Part shown: in pieces, positions 1 through 8,164 of the stretch | Layout of the letters: each line of letters starts with the position of its first letter | Position numbering within the stretch: position 1 is the first letter of the stretch | Assembly: GCF_947494055.1 (NCBI RefSeq) | Contig: NZ_CANLTR010000011.1 | Span: forward strand, 58,686 to 122,685 | Length of the DNA stretch: 64,000 nt | Reading direction: 5' to 3' | Origin: an uncultured Jannaschia sp. | GTDB lineage: Bacteria > Pseudomonadota > Alphaproteobacteria > Rhodobacterales > Rhodobacteraceae | Program-made: the position numbers and the translations under genes | Notes under the pieces: model-generated | Told to the model about the DNA's origin: nothing | The model's input: the letters and a program-made list of their open reading frames with translations, nothing else | The model's database searches: none

Positions 1-1
1 G

Positions 2-736
2 CGCGAGGGCGACCGGATCGCGTTCGACGCCGGCCTCACGGCCCGCGTCGCGACGAAGCGCGAGACCGACGTGACGCTTGCGTTCGACAGCGGTGACAGG
101 GCCTTGCAGGACGCGCTCGATGCGGCGGGGCAGATGCCGCTGCCACCCTACATCGCGGCGAAGCGGCCCCCGGACGCGGCGGACCGGGACGATTACCAGA
201 CGATCTGGGCGCGGCATGCGGGCGCGGTGGCGGCGCCGACAGCGAGCCTGCATTTCGATGCGGAGCTGCTCGAGAGCCTTCGCGAACACGGCGTCGCGTT
301 CACGGAGGTGACGCTGCATGTGGGTGCGGGGACGTTCCTGCCGGTCAAGGTGGAGGATGTGCGGACCCACCGGATGCATGCGGAATGGGGGGAGGTCACG
401 GCGCAAGCTGCTGACGAGATTAGGGAAACACGTGCGGGGGGCGGGCGGGTGATCCCGGTCGGGACGACCGCGCTGCGCCTGATAGAGAGCGCGGCGGCGG
501 GGGGTGGGATCGCGCCGTTCCGGGGCGAGACCGACATCTTCATCTACCCGGGTTACGAGTTCCGTGTAACCAACGGATTGATAACGAACTTCCACCTGCC
601 GCAAAGCACGCTTCTGATGCTGGTCTCGGCGCTGATGGGGCGGGAGCGGATGCGCCGCGCCTATGCCCATGCGGTCGAGGCGCGCTACCGGTTCTTCAGC
701 TACGGGGACGCGTCGCTGCTGCTGCCGGGGGGCTGA
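2..736 (+). CDS. queA: S-adenosylmethionine:tRNA ribosyltransferase-isomerase, 3' part
   Basis: QueA transfers and isomerises the ribosyl moiety of SAM onto 7-aminomethyl-7-deazaguanine in tRNA, giving epoxyqueuosine (wobble position of Asp, Asn, His and Tyr tRNAs). The frame is already open at the left edge, so the start lies outside the window. About 244 C-terminal residues are present of roughly 350 for the family. Seen: the [10 protein letters not shown] segment, [10 protein letters not shown], and the C-terminal [16 protein letters not shown] block. The partner enzyme Tgt is about 18.6 kb downstream rather than adjacent. The gene ends cleanly; no operon partner follows on this strand. 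Confidence 0.95.
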   Translation, partial: REGDRIAFDAGLTARVATKRETDVTLAFDSGDRALQDALDAAGQMPLPPYIAAKRPPDAADRDDYQTIWARHAGAVAAPTASLHFDAELLESLREHGVAFTEVTLHVGAGTFLPVKVEDVRTHRMHAEWGEVTAQAADEIRETRAGGGRVIPVGTTALRLIESAAAGGGIAPFRGETDIFIYPGYEFRVTNGLITNFHLPQSTLLMLVSALMGRERMRRAYAHAVEARYRFFSYGDASLLLPGG

Positions 737-834
737 GGCGGCGTGTTACGGCCGTGTTATGGCTGTGTTACGCCTGTGGCACAGCCGTGGGACGGCCGGA
801 GCGCGGCCGTGCCGTCGCCGGACGGGAGGCGATG

Positions 835-1458
835 TCAGGTCTGCGGGTCCATCTTCTGGCGGGCGAGCGCCATCCGGACGTCCGCATCGGCCTCCATCCG
901 GTCGCGATGCGCGCGGAGCGCCGGATAGTCGTCGAGCGAAAGCGGGACGAGATCCAGCCAGCGCACCGCGGTGTAGAGATAGGCGTCCGCGAAGCTGCGC
1001 TCGCCCAGATACCACTCCCCCGCACGGGCGAGGATCTCGTCCATCCGGGCGAAATGCGCGTCGAGCCGGGCGTAGGTCTTGGCGAGCACCTCCTTCTGCG
1101 CGGCCTCGCTGTCGGCATAGGCGTCCGGCGCGAAATGCGGACCGAAGGCGCCGTGCACCTCCGTCGTCATCCAGGAGAGCGCCTCCGCCTCCTGCCGGCC
1201 GAGCTTCGTGTCGCGCGCGTAGCCCTCGCCCCCGTAGGTCGCGCCGAGCCAGGCCATGATCGCCGCCGCCTCGGTCAGCACCTCGCCGTCGTCCATCTGC
1301 AGCGCGGGAACCTTCCCCTTGGGGTTGATCGACAGGTAGGCGTCCTTCTTGTGGTCGCCGCGGGCCAGCACCTTCACCTCGACGGGAGCGTCGATCCACG
1401 CCGCCGCGATGTTCGGCGCGAGCGCGCAGGTGCCCGGCATGGTGTAGAGCGTCGGCAT
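835..1458 (-). CDS. glutathione S-transferase
   Basis: A 207-residue cytosolic GST, conjugating or reducing electrophiles with glutathione. The N-terminal thioredoxin-like domain opens MPTLYTMPGTCALA, with Cys11 where beta-class bacterial GSTs carry their catalytic cysteine. The glutathione-binding NPKGKVPAL and the DGEVLTEAAAI segment follow at about residues 50-70. The alpha-helical C-terminal domain carries the SFADAYLYTAVRWL segment. The frame stays open upstream to 1698, but the start at 1458 is chosen because it matches the family N-terminus and has a GGGAGA ribosome site just before it. It stands alone and convergent to queA; the substrate is unknown. Confidence 0.9.
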   Translation of the reverse strand: MPTLYTMPGTCALAPNIAAAWIDAPVEVKVLARGDHKKDAYLSINPKGKVPALQMDDGEVLTEAAAIMAWLGATYGGEGYARDTKLGRQEAEALSWMTTEVHGAFGPHFAPDAYADSEAAQKEVLAKTYARLDAHFARMDEILARAGEWYLGERSFADAYLYTAVRWLDLVPLSLDDYPALRAHRDRMEADADVRMALARQKMDPQT

Positions 1459-1827
1459 CTCGGTTCTCCCTATGGTCGGCGGACCAATCCGCGAGGATGC
1501 CGGGCGGTTCCGGCCCTCAGGGCCGGGCCATTGCCGCCGAAGGTCGAGCGTCGGCTGGTGCAGGATCGGACAGGAGCGGGTCGATGTCCCGGGGTAGAAC
1601 GGGCGATCCGACCGCAAGTAGGGAAAGCCCCCGCTGTCGTGCCTCGGGCACGCCTTGGGCCGGGAGGCGGTGCGGCGCGCCATTGAACAGCACCACAAAG
1701 TTCTGCCCTTTTGATCGGAAGCGTAACTTCTGACCAGGCTGTTTATGGCGAAACGGACTTTCGCTGCGGCTGGCGCGGGCGGCGGCAGAGCGGACGAAGC
1801 AGAAGTTCATCGCGTTCGCCGTGCACG
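1459..1827. other. intergenic stretch without a recognised gene
   Basis: Open frames exist on both strands but none has protein-like composition or a family match that I recognise. The part next to 1458 must hold the promoter of the GST gene. Confidence 0.5.
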
Positions 1828-2097
1828 CTACTCGTATCTGGCCAGAAGCATTCTTCCCTCGTCCGTCCAGTTTGCGAAGCGTACTCCACCGTCCAGCCAC
1901 CTCACGAGTCCATGCTCGGCCAATACTTCCAAGGCGAGTTCACCGGAACTCATGGCAAGGTTGTCAAGTAACCCATCGCCGCTCCGCAGATACTGATCCG
2001 TCATCCAAGCCAAGGCCCTAAGTGCCTTCTGCTCCGGGCTCTCTCCCTCGAAGGCCTTCCGTTGGACAGCTTGCGGCGATTCCGACATTGGTGTCAT
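1828..2097 (-). CDS. small hypothetical protein
   Basis: An 89-residue protein that I do not recognise. It is mostly helical in appearance: a charged N-terminus (ESPEQKALRALAWMTDQYL), a middle LALEVLAEHGLVRWLDG segment and a C-terminal WTDEGRMLLARYE that resembles the wing end of a winged-helix domain. No signal peptide or membrane segment. The start at 2097 is preceded by AGAG; Met at 2088 is an alternative. It may be a small DNA-binding protein, but that is only a guess from the pattern. An 18-bp inverted repeat lies about 125 bp upstream. Confidence 0.5.
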   Translation of the reverse strand: MTPMSESPQAVQRKAFEGESPEQKALRALAWMTDQYLRSGDGLLDNLAMSSGELALEVLAEHGLVRWLDGGVRFANWTDEGRMLLARYE

Positions 2098-2221
2098 GTC
2101 TATCTCTGTCAGGTATGGGGGCGACCATAGCACGCCTTCGCCCGACAGCTACTGGTTCGAAGCCGCCTGTTACCGCGGCCTGTATGAGTGGCCGAGCTGT
2201 AAGGTTCTCCGGGCTCCCGTA

Positions 2222-2239
2222 AAACGTTCACGAACGTTT
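2222..2239. promoter_or_regulatory. 18-bp hyphenated palindrome, operator-like
   Basis: AAACGTTC-AC-GAACGTTT: two perfect 8-bp arms around a 2-nt centre, in AT-richer DNA upstream of the small gene at 1828-2097. The form suits a dimeric regulator, but no known regulator is recognised. Confidence 0.4.
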
Positions 2240-2342
2240 GCTTTCGCTACAGGCATTCCAAAAAACCTTTTCTCTTACAAAAAGACGTATCGCCAATACG
2301 GCGGCGTCAATCTTGATCCGTATTGTGGGACGCCATAGAATC

Positions 2343-2717
2343 TTACTTTTCGCACTGAGGCTTTGACCTTACGACGGCAACTGGTTGAATCATTAGCACG
2401 CCATAAGCCGCCGCTTGTAAATCGTAGCGGTCAAAGCGACTGCAGAAGGCTTTTAGTAGTTTCCAGGCCACGTTTCTATCGCTGTCTAACTCTGTTAAAT
2501 CTCGTTGATACATGCAGCTATCTGCAAGAACAATGTTAAAGGCAGTCCAGTAGCCTTCCGCCCATACAACACTTTGTTTCGCAACTTCATCGTCATAGGT
2601 TAAACCCATTAGTTCGGAACAATCTGCGTTTGCGGGTCCGGCTCGCGTCACTTCAGCTATTGCGGCATTGCAAAAAAGTACGACGAAAATGGCGGTAGTT
2701 ACGTGTGCGCTGTTCAA
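2343..2717 (-). CDS. small secreted hypothetical protein, AT-rich
   Basis: A 124-residue protein with a clear Sec signal peptide (hydrophobic AIFVVLFCNAAIA, cleavage after AIA near residue 21) and four cysteines in the mature part, so probably periplasmic and disulfide-bonded. The segment VVWAEGYWTAFN followed by LLKAFCSRF vaguely recalls the Rap1a/Tai or HdeA-like periplasmic folds (C...GY...N...C), but the match is weak and no function is assigned. Its base composition is clearly lower in GC than all neighbours, with many A/T-ending codons, which suggests recent transfer. It stands alone between unannotated stretches. Confidence 0.6.
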   Translation of the reverse strand: MNSAHVTTAIFVVLFCNAAIAEVTRAGPANADCSELMGLTYDDEVAKQSVVWAEGYWTAFNIVLADSCMYQRDLTELDSDRNVAWKLLKAFCSRFDRYDLQAAAYGVLMIQPVAVVRSKPQCEK

Positions 2718-3460
2718 GCCTGTGACCTCAATTAGTTACGGCGTCATTCAATTTGAAAAGAGACGCTAGCCTCGCCTAGACCAGGGAATATCAGAGCAGC
2801 TATGCATCCGCTTTTAGAATCCGGCAAGTGCTCCTTCCAGCCGTTCGCCGCGCGCTGCCTGAACGGCAGCTTCGGGTGCCGGTAGGCGCCACACGGCCCG
2901 CAAGAAGCAAACCTTTCTGACGAAGAAGGCAATTTCGGCTCCGCGCCGAGATTCATGCGCCCGTTATCCATAATATTCCTTCGCCCGAGAGGAGAACCAT
3001 TTGGCTGCCGCCAGCCGGCGGGACCGGACCGGCTTTGCTCGGTCCGGTCGATCTCGCGGCGCGGCAGGTATCGGCGTTGCGCAGATCGTCGGCCCAATGC
3101 ACGGGAACGTCGTCGCGCAATGCCTAGCCTGTGGCGAAGGTCCGGATGCGGAGGCCGGTGCCGGAAAACGCGGGCGCCGGGGTTCCCGTCGGAGGGATCC
3201 CGGCCGTCGCGTCATCGGGTGGCTATGCCCCGGCATCGTGAAGCGGAACGGGCGGCATCGGCCCTGCGGGGGCGGTCGACGGCGTCCCGGCCCCTCGGCC
3301 TGGCGAAACGATGGCGTCCTGCTGTCGCTCCGTATGAGCAGGCGAATCGTGCGCCGCATGCAGCGGCGTGTTTGCGACAATTCTACGCTGAATGTGAATG
3401 GACGCATCGACCGCGCGCGCGTAGGCGCCGGGGCATCCGAACACTCCCCGAGGCCGTCCC
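2718..3460. other. 743-bp intergenic region with a perfect hairpin
   Basis: No convincing gene: the open frames here are arginine/proline-rich shadows of GC-rich DNA. A perfect 10-bp stem (GACCGGACCG with an 8-nt loop) lies at 3022-3049 without a following T-run. The right end must carry the promoter of the MFS-DUF924 pair; GAGG near 3450 is the ribosome site. Confidence 0.5.
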
Positions 3461-4738
3461 ATGATCTCCGTCTTCCGCAATTCCTGGGCGCTGCTGCTCG
3501 GGATCGTGTTCCTCATGGTGGGCAACGGGATGCAGGGCACCCTGCTCGGCGTGCGGGCCGATATCGAGGGGTTCTCGACCACCGCGATCTCGGTCGTGAT
3601 GTCGGCCTATTTCATGGGCTTCCTGCTCGGTTCGCACTTCGTGCCGGGCATGATCCGGCGGGTCGGCCATGTCCGCGTCTTCGCGGCGCTGGGCTCGCTG
3701 GCGAGCGCGGGGCTGATCCTCTACCCGGTGCTGACCAACCCGCCCGCCTGGACCGCGCTCCGGCTCCTGCTCGGGTTCTGCTTCTGCGGGGTCTACATCG
3801 TCGCGGAGAGCTGGCTCAACAACACGACCACGAACGAGACGCGGGGCCGGGCGCTGTCGCTCTACATCATCGCGCAGATGGTGGGGATCGTCGCGGCGCA
3901 GGCGATCTTCGTGCTGGGCGACCCGGCGGACTTCCACCTCTTCATCGTGGTCTCCGTGCTCGTCAGCCTCGCCTTCGCGCCGATCCTTCTGGCGGCGACG
4001 CCGATGCCGCCCTTCGAGAAGGCGAAGCCGATGTCGTTCCGCAAGCTCTTCCAGGTCTCGCCGCTGGGCTTCGTCGGCATCTTCCTGATGGGCGCGGTGT
4101 TCTCGGCGATGTTCGGCATGGCGGGCGTGTTCGGGGCGCAGGCCCGGCTCAGTTCGGCGCAGATCGCGCTGTTCGTATCGGCGATGTATACGGGCGGGCT
4201 GGTGCTGCAATATCCGATCGGCTGGGCCTCGGACCGCTACGACCGGCGGGTGATGGTGGTGGCCGGGGCGGTGATCGGCTGGCTCGCCTGCGGGCTGGGC
4301 GTGTCGGGCTATGGCGGCGTGTCGGGGCTGATGGTCGCGGCGTTCCTGATCGGCGGCATGGCGAACCCGCTCTACGCGCTGCTGCTGGCCTACACGAACG
4401 ACCGGCTCGAGGCCGACGACATGGCCTCGGCCTCGGCGCGGCTGCTGTTCGTCAACGGCGTGGGCGCGATCGGGGGACCGATCCTGACCGGCTGGCTGAT
4501 GTCGGTGGCGGGGCCGGGCGGGTTCTTCCTGTTCATCGGGGCGCTGATGGCGGCGCTGGCGGGCTACGCGATCTGGCGGATGCGCCGGCGGGGCCTCGAG
4601 GTCGTCGACGAGTCGGCCAATTACGTCGTACTCTCGCCGATGGCGGTCACGCCGGTCACGATCGGCACGGCGGTCGAGACCTGGGAGAGTGCCGGCGACG
4701 AGACCGGGACGCCGGAGGAAACGGAGAAGGCGGCATGA
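3461..4738 (+). CDS. MFS transporter, YcaD-like
   Basis: A 425-residue inner-membrane carrier of the major facilitator superfamily with 12 predicted transmembrane segments in two halves. The loop between TM2 and TM3 reads GMIRRVGHVRVF, and the second half repeats the pattern at GWASDRYDRRVMVV, the MFS motif A form. It resembles the E. coli YcaD group of uncharacterised carriers; the substrate cannot be told from sequence. The start has a GAGG ribosome site. The stop overlaps the start of the next gene in an ATGA tetranucleotide, so the two are translationally coupled. The C-terminal tail (about 40 residues) is acidic and cytoplasmic. Confidence 0.88.
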   Translation: MISVFRNSWALLLGIVFLMVGNGMQGTLLGVRADIEGFSTTAISVVMSAYFMGFLLGSHFVPGMIRRVGHVRVFAALGSLASAGLILYPVLTNPPAWTALRLLLGFCFCGVYIVAESWLNNTTTNETRGRALSLYIIAQMVGIVAAQAIFVLGDPADFHLFIVVSVLVSLAFAPILLAATPMPPFEKAKPMSFRKLFQVSPLGFVGIFLMGAVFSAMFGMAGVFGAQARLSSAQIALFVSAMYTGGLVLQYPIGWASDRYDRRVMVVAGAVIGWLACGLGVSGYGGVSGLMVAAFLIGGMANPLYALLLAYTNDRLEADDMASASARLLFVNGVGAIGGPILTGWLMSVAGPGGFFLFIGALMAALAGYAIWRMRRRGLEVVDESANYVVLSPMAVTPVTIGTAVETWESAGDETGTPEETEKAA

Positions 4739-5379
4739 TGCGAGACGGGAGCGACGGTGCGGAGATCGAGGCTGGGGACGTCCTGCGGTTCTGGCTCGAG
4801 GATCACGGGCCGGAGGACTGGTACAGGCAGGACGATGCGCTCGACGCGGCCATCCGGTCGCGGTTCGAGGCGGCCTGGACGGTCGCGCGCGGCGGCGGGC
4901 TGACGACGTGGTGGCGGGACGCGCGGGGCAGCCTCGCCTACATCGTGCTGACCGACCAGTTCCCGCGCAACATGTTCCGGGACGACGCGCGCGCCTTCGC
5001 GACCGACGCGCCGGCCCGCGACGCGGCCCGGCACGCGATCGACGCCGGCCACGACCTGGCCGTGGACGAGCCGGCGCGGCAGTTCTTCTACCTGCCGTTC
5101 ATGCATTCCGAATGCCTCGCCCACCAGGACCGGTCCTGCCGGATGTTCGCGCGGCGGATGGACGCGCCGGACAACCTGCTCCACGCGCAGGCGCACCGGC
5201 AGGTGATCCGGGATTACGGGCGCTTCCCCTACCGCAACGCCGCGCTCGGCCGGCGCTCCACCCGGGCCGAGCAGGCGTTCCTCGACGGGGGCAGCTACGG
5301 CGAGGTCGTGCGCGCCATGCGCGCCGCGTCGGACGGGGCTGCGGGGCCGGGCCTTTCCACCGGGGCGGGCAAAGGCTAG
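4735..5379 (+). CDS. DUF924 family protein
   Basis: A 214-residue cytosolic protein of the DUF924 family (TPR-like helical fold). Family signatures seen: VLRFWLEDHGPEDWY near the N-terminus, LTDQFPRNMFR at about residues 75-85, FFYLPFMHSE at about 116-125, and GRFPYRNAALGRRSTRAEQAFL near the C-terminus (written here in part). The start overlaps the MFS stop (ATGA); a second Met follows immediately. The biochemical role of the family is unknown; coupling to an MFS carrier is the only contextual clue. The last base of its stop codon is the first base of a 14-bp palindrome. Confidence 0.9.
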   Translation: MMRDGSDGAEIEAGDVLRFWLEDHGPEDWYRQDDALDAAIRSRFEAAWTVARGGGLTTWWRDARGSLAYIVLTDQFPRNMFRDDARAFATDAPARDAARHAIDAGHDLAVDEPARQFFYLPFMHSECLAHQDRSCRMFARRMDAPDNLLHAQAHRQVIRDYGRFPYRNAALGRRSTRAEQAFLDGGSYGEVVRAMRAASDGAAGPGLSTGAGKG

Positions 5380-5392
5380 TTCAACGTTGAAC
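5379..5392. promoter_or_regulatory. perfect 14-bp palindrome upstream of lpdA
   Basis: GTTCAACGTTGAAC, a perfect palindrome starting at the last base of the DUF924 stop and ending 25 nt before the lpdA start codon. Its position between the two genes suits an operator; the regulator is not recognised. The GTTC/GAAC half sites are 6 nt apart, not the 7 of an alphaproteobacterial LexA box. Confidence 0.4.
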
Positions 5393-5417
5393 GATTGAGC
5401 ATGCGAGAGGCGAGACC

Positions 5418-6812
5418 ATGGCCAAATCCTTCGACCTGATCGTCATCGGCGCCGGTCCCGGCGGCTACGTCGCGGCGATCCGCGCCGCGCAGCTGGGCCT
5501 CAGTGTCGCCTGCATCGAGCGCGAGCATCTGGGCGGGATCTGCCTGAACTGGGGCTGCATCCCGACCAAGGCGATGCTGCGCTCCTCCGAGGTGTTCCAC
5601 CTGATGCACCGGGCCAAGGAGTTCGGGCTGAAGGCGGAGGGGATCGACTACGACCTCGACGCGGTGGTCAAGCGCTCGCGCGGGGTGGCCAAGCAGCTTT
5701 CGGGCGGGATCGGGCACCTGTTCAAGAAGAACAAGATCACCACGATCATGGGCGAGGCCAGGCTCGCCGGGAAGGGCCGGGTCACGGTCACGACCGACAA
5801 GGGCGAGGAGACCTACGAGGCGGGCAACATCGTCGTCGCCACCGGTGCGCGGGCCCGCAACCTGCCGGGGCTGGAGGCGGACGGCAAGCGGGTCTGGAAC
5901 TACAAGACCGCGCTGCAGCCGCCGCACATGCCCAAGAAGCTCCTGGTGATCGGCTCCGGCGCCATCGGGATCGAGTTCGCGAGCTTCTACAACACGCTCG
6001 GCGCCGACACGACGGTGGTGGAGGTGATGGACCGCATCCTTCCGGTGGAGGACGAGGAGATCTCCAAGTTCGCCAAGAAGCAGTTCGAGAAGCAGGGGAT
6101 GCACATCCTGCAGAAGGCCATCGTGCAGGCGCTCGACCGGCAGGACGACAAGGTGGTGGCCAAGATCGAGTCGAACGGCAAGGCCGAGAGCTACGAGTTC
6201 GACACCGTGATCTCCGCCGTGGGCATCGTCGGCAACGTCGAGGGGCTGGGCCTCGAGGAGGCCGGCGTGAAGGTCGAGAAGTCGCATGTCGTGGTGGACG
6301 AATATTGCCGCACGGGGGTCGAGGGCGTCTACGCGATCGGCGACATCGCCGGCGCGCCGTGGCTTGCGCACAAGGCCAGCCACGAGGGCGTGATGGTGGC
6401 CGAGCTGATCGCCGGGAAGAACGACGTGCATCCCGTGCGTCCCGAGAGCATCGCCGGCTGCACCTATTGCTATCCGCAGGTGGCGAGCGTCGGCCTCACG
6501 GAGGCTCAGGCCCGCGACGCGGGGCACGACATCAAGGTCGGGCACTTCCCCTTCATCGGCAACGGCAAGGCCATCGCGCTGGGTGAGCCGGAGGGGATGG
6601 TGAAGACCATCTTCGACAAGGGCACCGGCGAGTTGCTGGGTGCGCATATGGTGGGTGCGGAGGTGACGGAGCTGATCCAGGGCTACGTCGTCGGGCGGCA
6701 ACTCGAGACGACGGAGGAGGATCTGGCCCATACCGTCTTCCCGCATCCGACGCTGTCGGAGATGATGCACGAGAGCGTGCTCGACGCGGACGGCCGGGCG
6801 ATCCACTATTGA
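5418..6812 (+). CDS. lpdA: dihydrolipoyl dehydrogenase
   Basis: E3 flavoprotein (464 residues, normal length) that reoxidises dihydrolipoamide of 2-oxoacid dehydrogenase complexes, passing electrons through a disulfide and FAD to NAD. Seen: FAD-binding GAGPGGYVAAIRAAQLG at residues 11-27, the redox disulfide CLNWGC (Cys42/Cys47), the NAD-binding GSGAIGIEFASFY, the second FAD motif YAIGDIAG, and the C-terminal HPTLSE dyad (His443/Glu448) contributed to the dimer partner. No E1 or E2 gene is in the window, so the cognate complex is unclear. A GAGAGGCGAG ribosome site precedes the ATG, and a strong hairpin follows. Confidence 0.96.
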   Translation: MAKSFDLIVIGAGPGGYVAAIRAAQLGLSVACIEREHLGGICLNWGCIPTKAMLRSSEVFHLMHRAKEFGLKAEGIDYDLDAVVKRSRGVAKQLSGGIGHLFKKNKITTIMGEARLAGKGRVTVTTDKGEETYEAGNIVVATGARARNLPGLEADGKRVWNYKTALQPPHMPKKLLVIGSGAIGIEFASFYNTLGADTTVVEVMDRILPVEDEEISKFAKKQFEKQGMHILQKAIVQALDRQDDKVVAKIESNGKAESYEFDTVISAVGIVGNVEGLGLEEAGVKVEKSHVVVDEYCRTGVEGVYAIGDIAGAPWLAHKASHEGVMVAELIAGKNDVHPVRPESIAGCTYCYPQVASVGLTEAQARDAGHDIKVGHFPFIGNGKAIALGEPEGMVKTIFDKGTGELLGAHMVGAEVTELIQGYVVGRQLETTEEDLAHTVFPHPTLSEMMHESVLDADGRAIHY

Positions 6813-6820
6813 CGCCGCGT

Positions 6821-6856
6821 CCGGTCGGCCGCCCGCGCGCGGCCGACCGGGCTTTC
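6821..6856 (+). terminator. hairpin terminator after lpdA
   Basis: A perfect 11-bp stem (CCGGTCGGCCG / CGGCCGACCGG) with an 8-nt GC loop, followed by GCTTTCCCC; it starts 9 nt after the lpdA stop. The T-tract is weak. Confidence 0.65.
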
Positions 6857-6874
6857 CCCTAAGGCAAGACTTTA

Positions 6875-6889
6875 TTGACGTTTCGTCAA
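6875..6889. promoter_or_regulatory. inverted repeat upstream of the DUF4394 gene
   Basis: TTGACGTTTCGTCAA: 6-bp arms around TTT, in the AT-rich stretch between the lpdA terminator and the gene at 7001. It may be a regulator site, or the TTGACG may be a -35 element. Confidence 0.35.
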
Positions 6890-7000
6890 CTAGTTAAGAA
6901 AATCTTTCCGCTCGATTGAAACTCGCCGGACACCTCTACGTGGCTGGGTGTGAGCGCGCTTGGACGCGTTCACAGAATGCAATCACGGGGGATTTACCTG

Positions 7001-8005
7001 ATGAAGAAGTTTCTTACGACGACCGTAATCGGCATCGGTGCGTTTGCGGCCAGTTCCGCGATGGCGGCCAGCGTCTCGCAGGGCACGGGCTACGCGATCG
7101 GCGCGAACGGCTACGATCTGTTCTCCTACACCGACCTGACCAACCCGGTCCCGCCGTCGGAGGCGACCTTCCTGCGGGAGAACGGCACGCTCACGGCGGT
7201 CGACGCGATCACCTACCGCCCGAACACCGGCGGGTTCTTCGCCTACAAGAACGAGGGCAACCGCGTCTTCAGCGTCGACGTGAACTCCGGTGCGCTGACC
7301 GAGGTGGCCGTCGCAATGGGCTCTGCCGCAGACGGGCAGAACAATGCCGGTGCCCCGGTCGAGACGACGACCCGCAACATCGGTTTCGACTTCAACAACG
7401 CGCTCGACGCTGCGCGGGTGGTTTCGAAGAACGACGAGAACCTTGTCTTCTTCCCGACGCCGACGCGCGATCCGGCCGAGGTGATCCGGGCCAACGACCT
7501 GTTCTACGTGTCCGACGACGCGAATGCAGGCAAGAATCCCAGCGTCTTCGCCAACGCCTACACCAACGCCGTGCCGCAGGATCAGGTGAACGCGGACACG
7601 CAGGTGCAGTACGTGCTCGACAGCGACCTCGACATCGTCGCGACGCTCGGCAACAACTCGGGCGAGTTGCGCACGCTCGGCCAGCTCCTGGTCGACGGAT
7701 CGGCGCTCGATTTCTCTGACGTGGGCGGCTTCGACATCCTGTCCCCGGCGAGCGACGACAATCTCGGGCTCGCGCTCCTGAATGTCGACGGCATGTCGAA
7801 CCTCTACAGCTTCGAGCTGCCGGGCATGGCGGGCGACATCGAGGCGACCTTCGTGAGCACCTTCGGCCGCGGCTTTGGCAGCTTCACCGTGGCGGCGAAC
7901 GACACGATGCCCTCGCCGGCGCCCGTGCCGCTGCCGGCTTCGGCGCTCCTGCTGGCCGCCGGGCTCGGCGGTTTCGGGGCGCTGCGGAAATTTCGCAAGC
8001 ACTAA
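7001..8005 (+). CDS. secreted DUF4394-domain protein with VPLPA-CTERM sorting tail
   Basis: A 334-residue exported protein. It has a Sec signal peptide (MKKFLTTTVIGIGAFAASSAMAA), a long beta-rich DUF4394-type domain (GYAIGANGYDLFSYTDL, then AVDAITYRPNTGGFFAYKN and repeated strand motifs), and a C-terminal tripartite sorting signal. The tail reads VPLPASALLLAAGLGGFGA then LRKFRKH: a VPLPA motif, a hydrophobic helix and a basic end, the PEP-CTERM variant common in Rhodobacterales. Such proteins are thought to be processed by an exosortase; none is in the window. The start at 7001 is chosen because the signal peptide begins there. A UUCG-loop terminator follows directly. Confidence 0.85.
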   Translation: MKKFLTTTVIGIGAFAASSAMAASVSQGTGYAIGANGYDLFSYTDLTNPVPPSEATFLRENGTLTAVDAITYRPNTGGFFAYKNEGNRVFSVDVNSGALTEVAVAMGSAADGQNNAGAPVETTTRNIGFDFNNALDAARVVSKNDENLVFFPTPTRDPAEVIRANDLFYVSDDANAGKNPSVFANAYTNAVPQDQVNADTQVQYVLDSDLDIVATLGNNSGELRTLGQLLVDGSALDFSDVGGFDILSPASDDNLGLALLNVDGMSNLYSFELPGMAGDIEATFVSTFGRGFGSFTVAANDTMPSPAPVPLPASALLLAAGLGGFGALRKFRKH

Positions 8006-8024
8006 GAGATTTCAATGACGCTTG

Positions 8025-8053
8025 GGGCGGGGCCTTCGGGTCCCGCCCTTTTT
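8025..8053 (+). terminator. Rho-independent terminator after the VPLPA gene
   Basis: A 10-bp GC stem (one G-T pair) closed by a TTCG tetraloop and followed by five Ts, 19 nt after the stop codon. Textbook form. Confidence 0.9.
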
Positions 8054-8164
8054 CGTGCCGGCAGGCCGCCGCGCCGGCTCGGGATCGTTAACCAAGCTGC
8101 ACGAGAACCGTTGCGCGGCACGCGGTTTCGTCGCACGAGGCGCAGTCGGCCTCGCAGGTGTCCC

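Noticed and set aside
1517..1900. A 127-codon minus-strand frame
   Set aside because: No family signs, no ribosome site, overlaps the promoter region of the GST gene and the 3' end of the next gene.
2343..2717. Firm call as a Rap1a/Tai immunity protein
   Set aside because: The GY-N and cysteine pattern is too weak, and no effector or type VI secretion gene is near.
3001..5379. A 792-codon open frame on the plus strand
   Set aside because: Its first 578 codons are Arg/Gly-rich out-of-frame reading of the MFS gene; only the last 214 codons (DUF924) are protein-like, and these are listed from 4735.
5379..5392. LexA box at the lpdA palindrome
   Set aside because: GTTC and GAAC are 6 nt apart and inverted, not the GTTC-N7-GTTC form, and lpdA is not an SOS gene.
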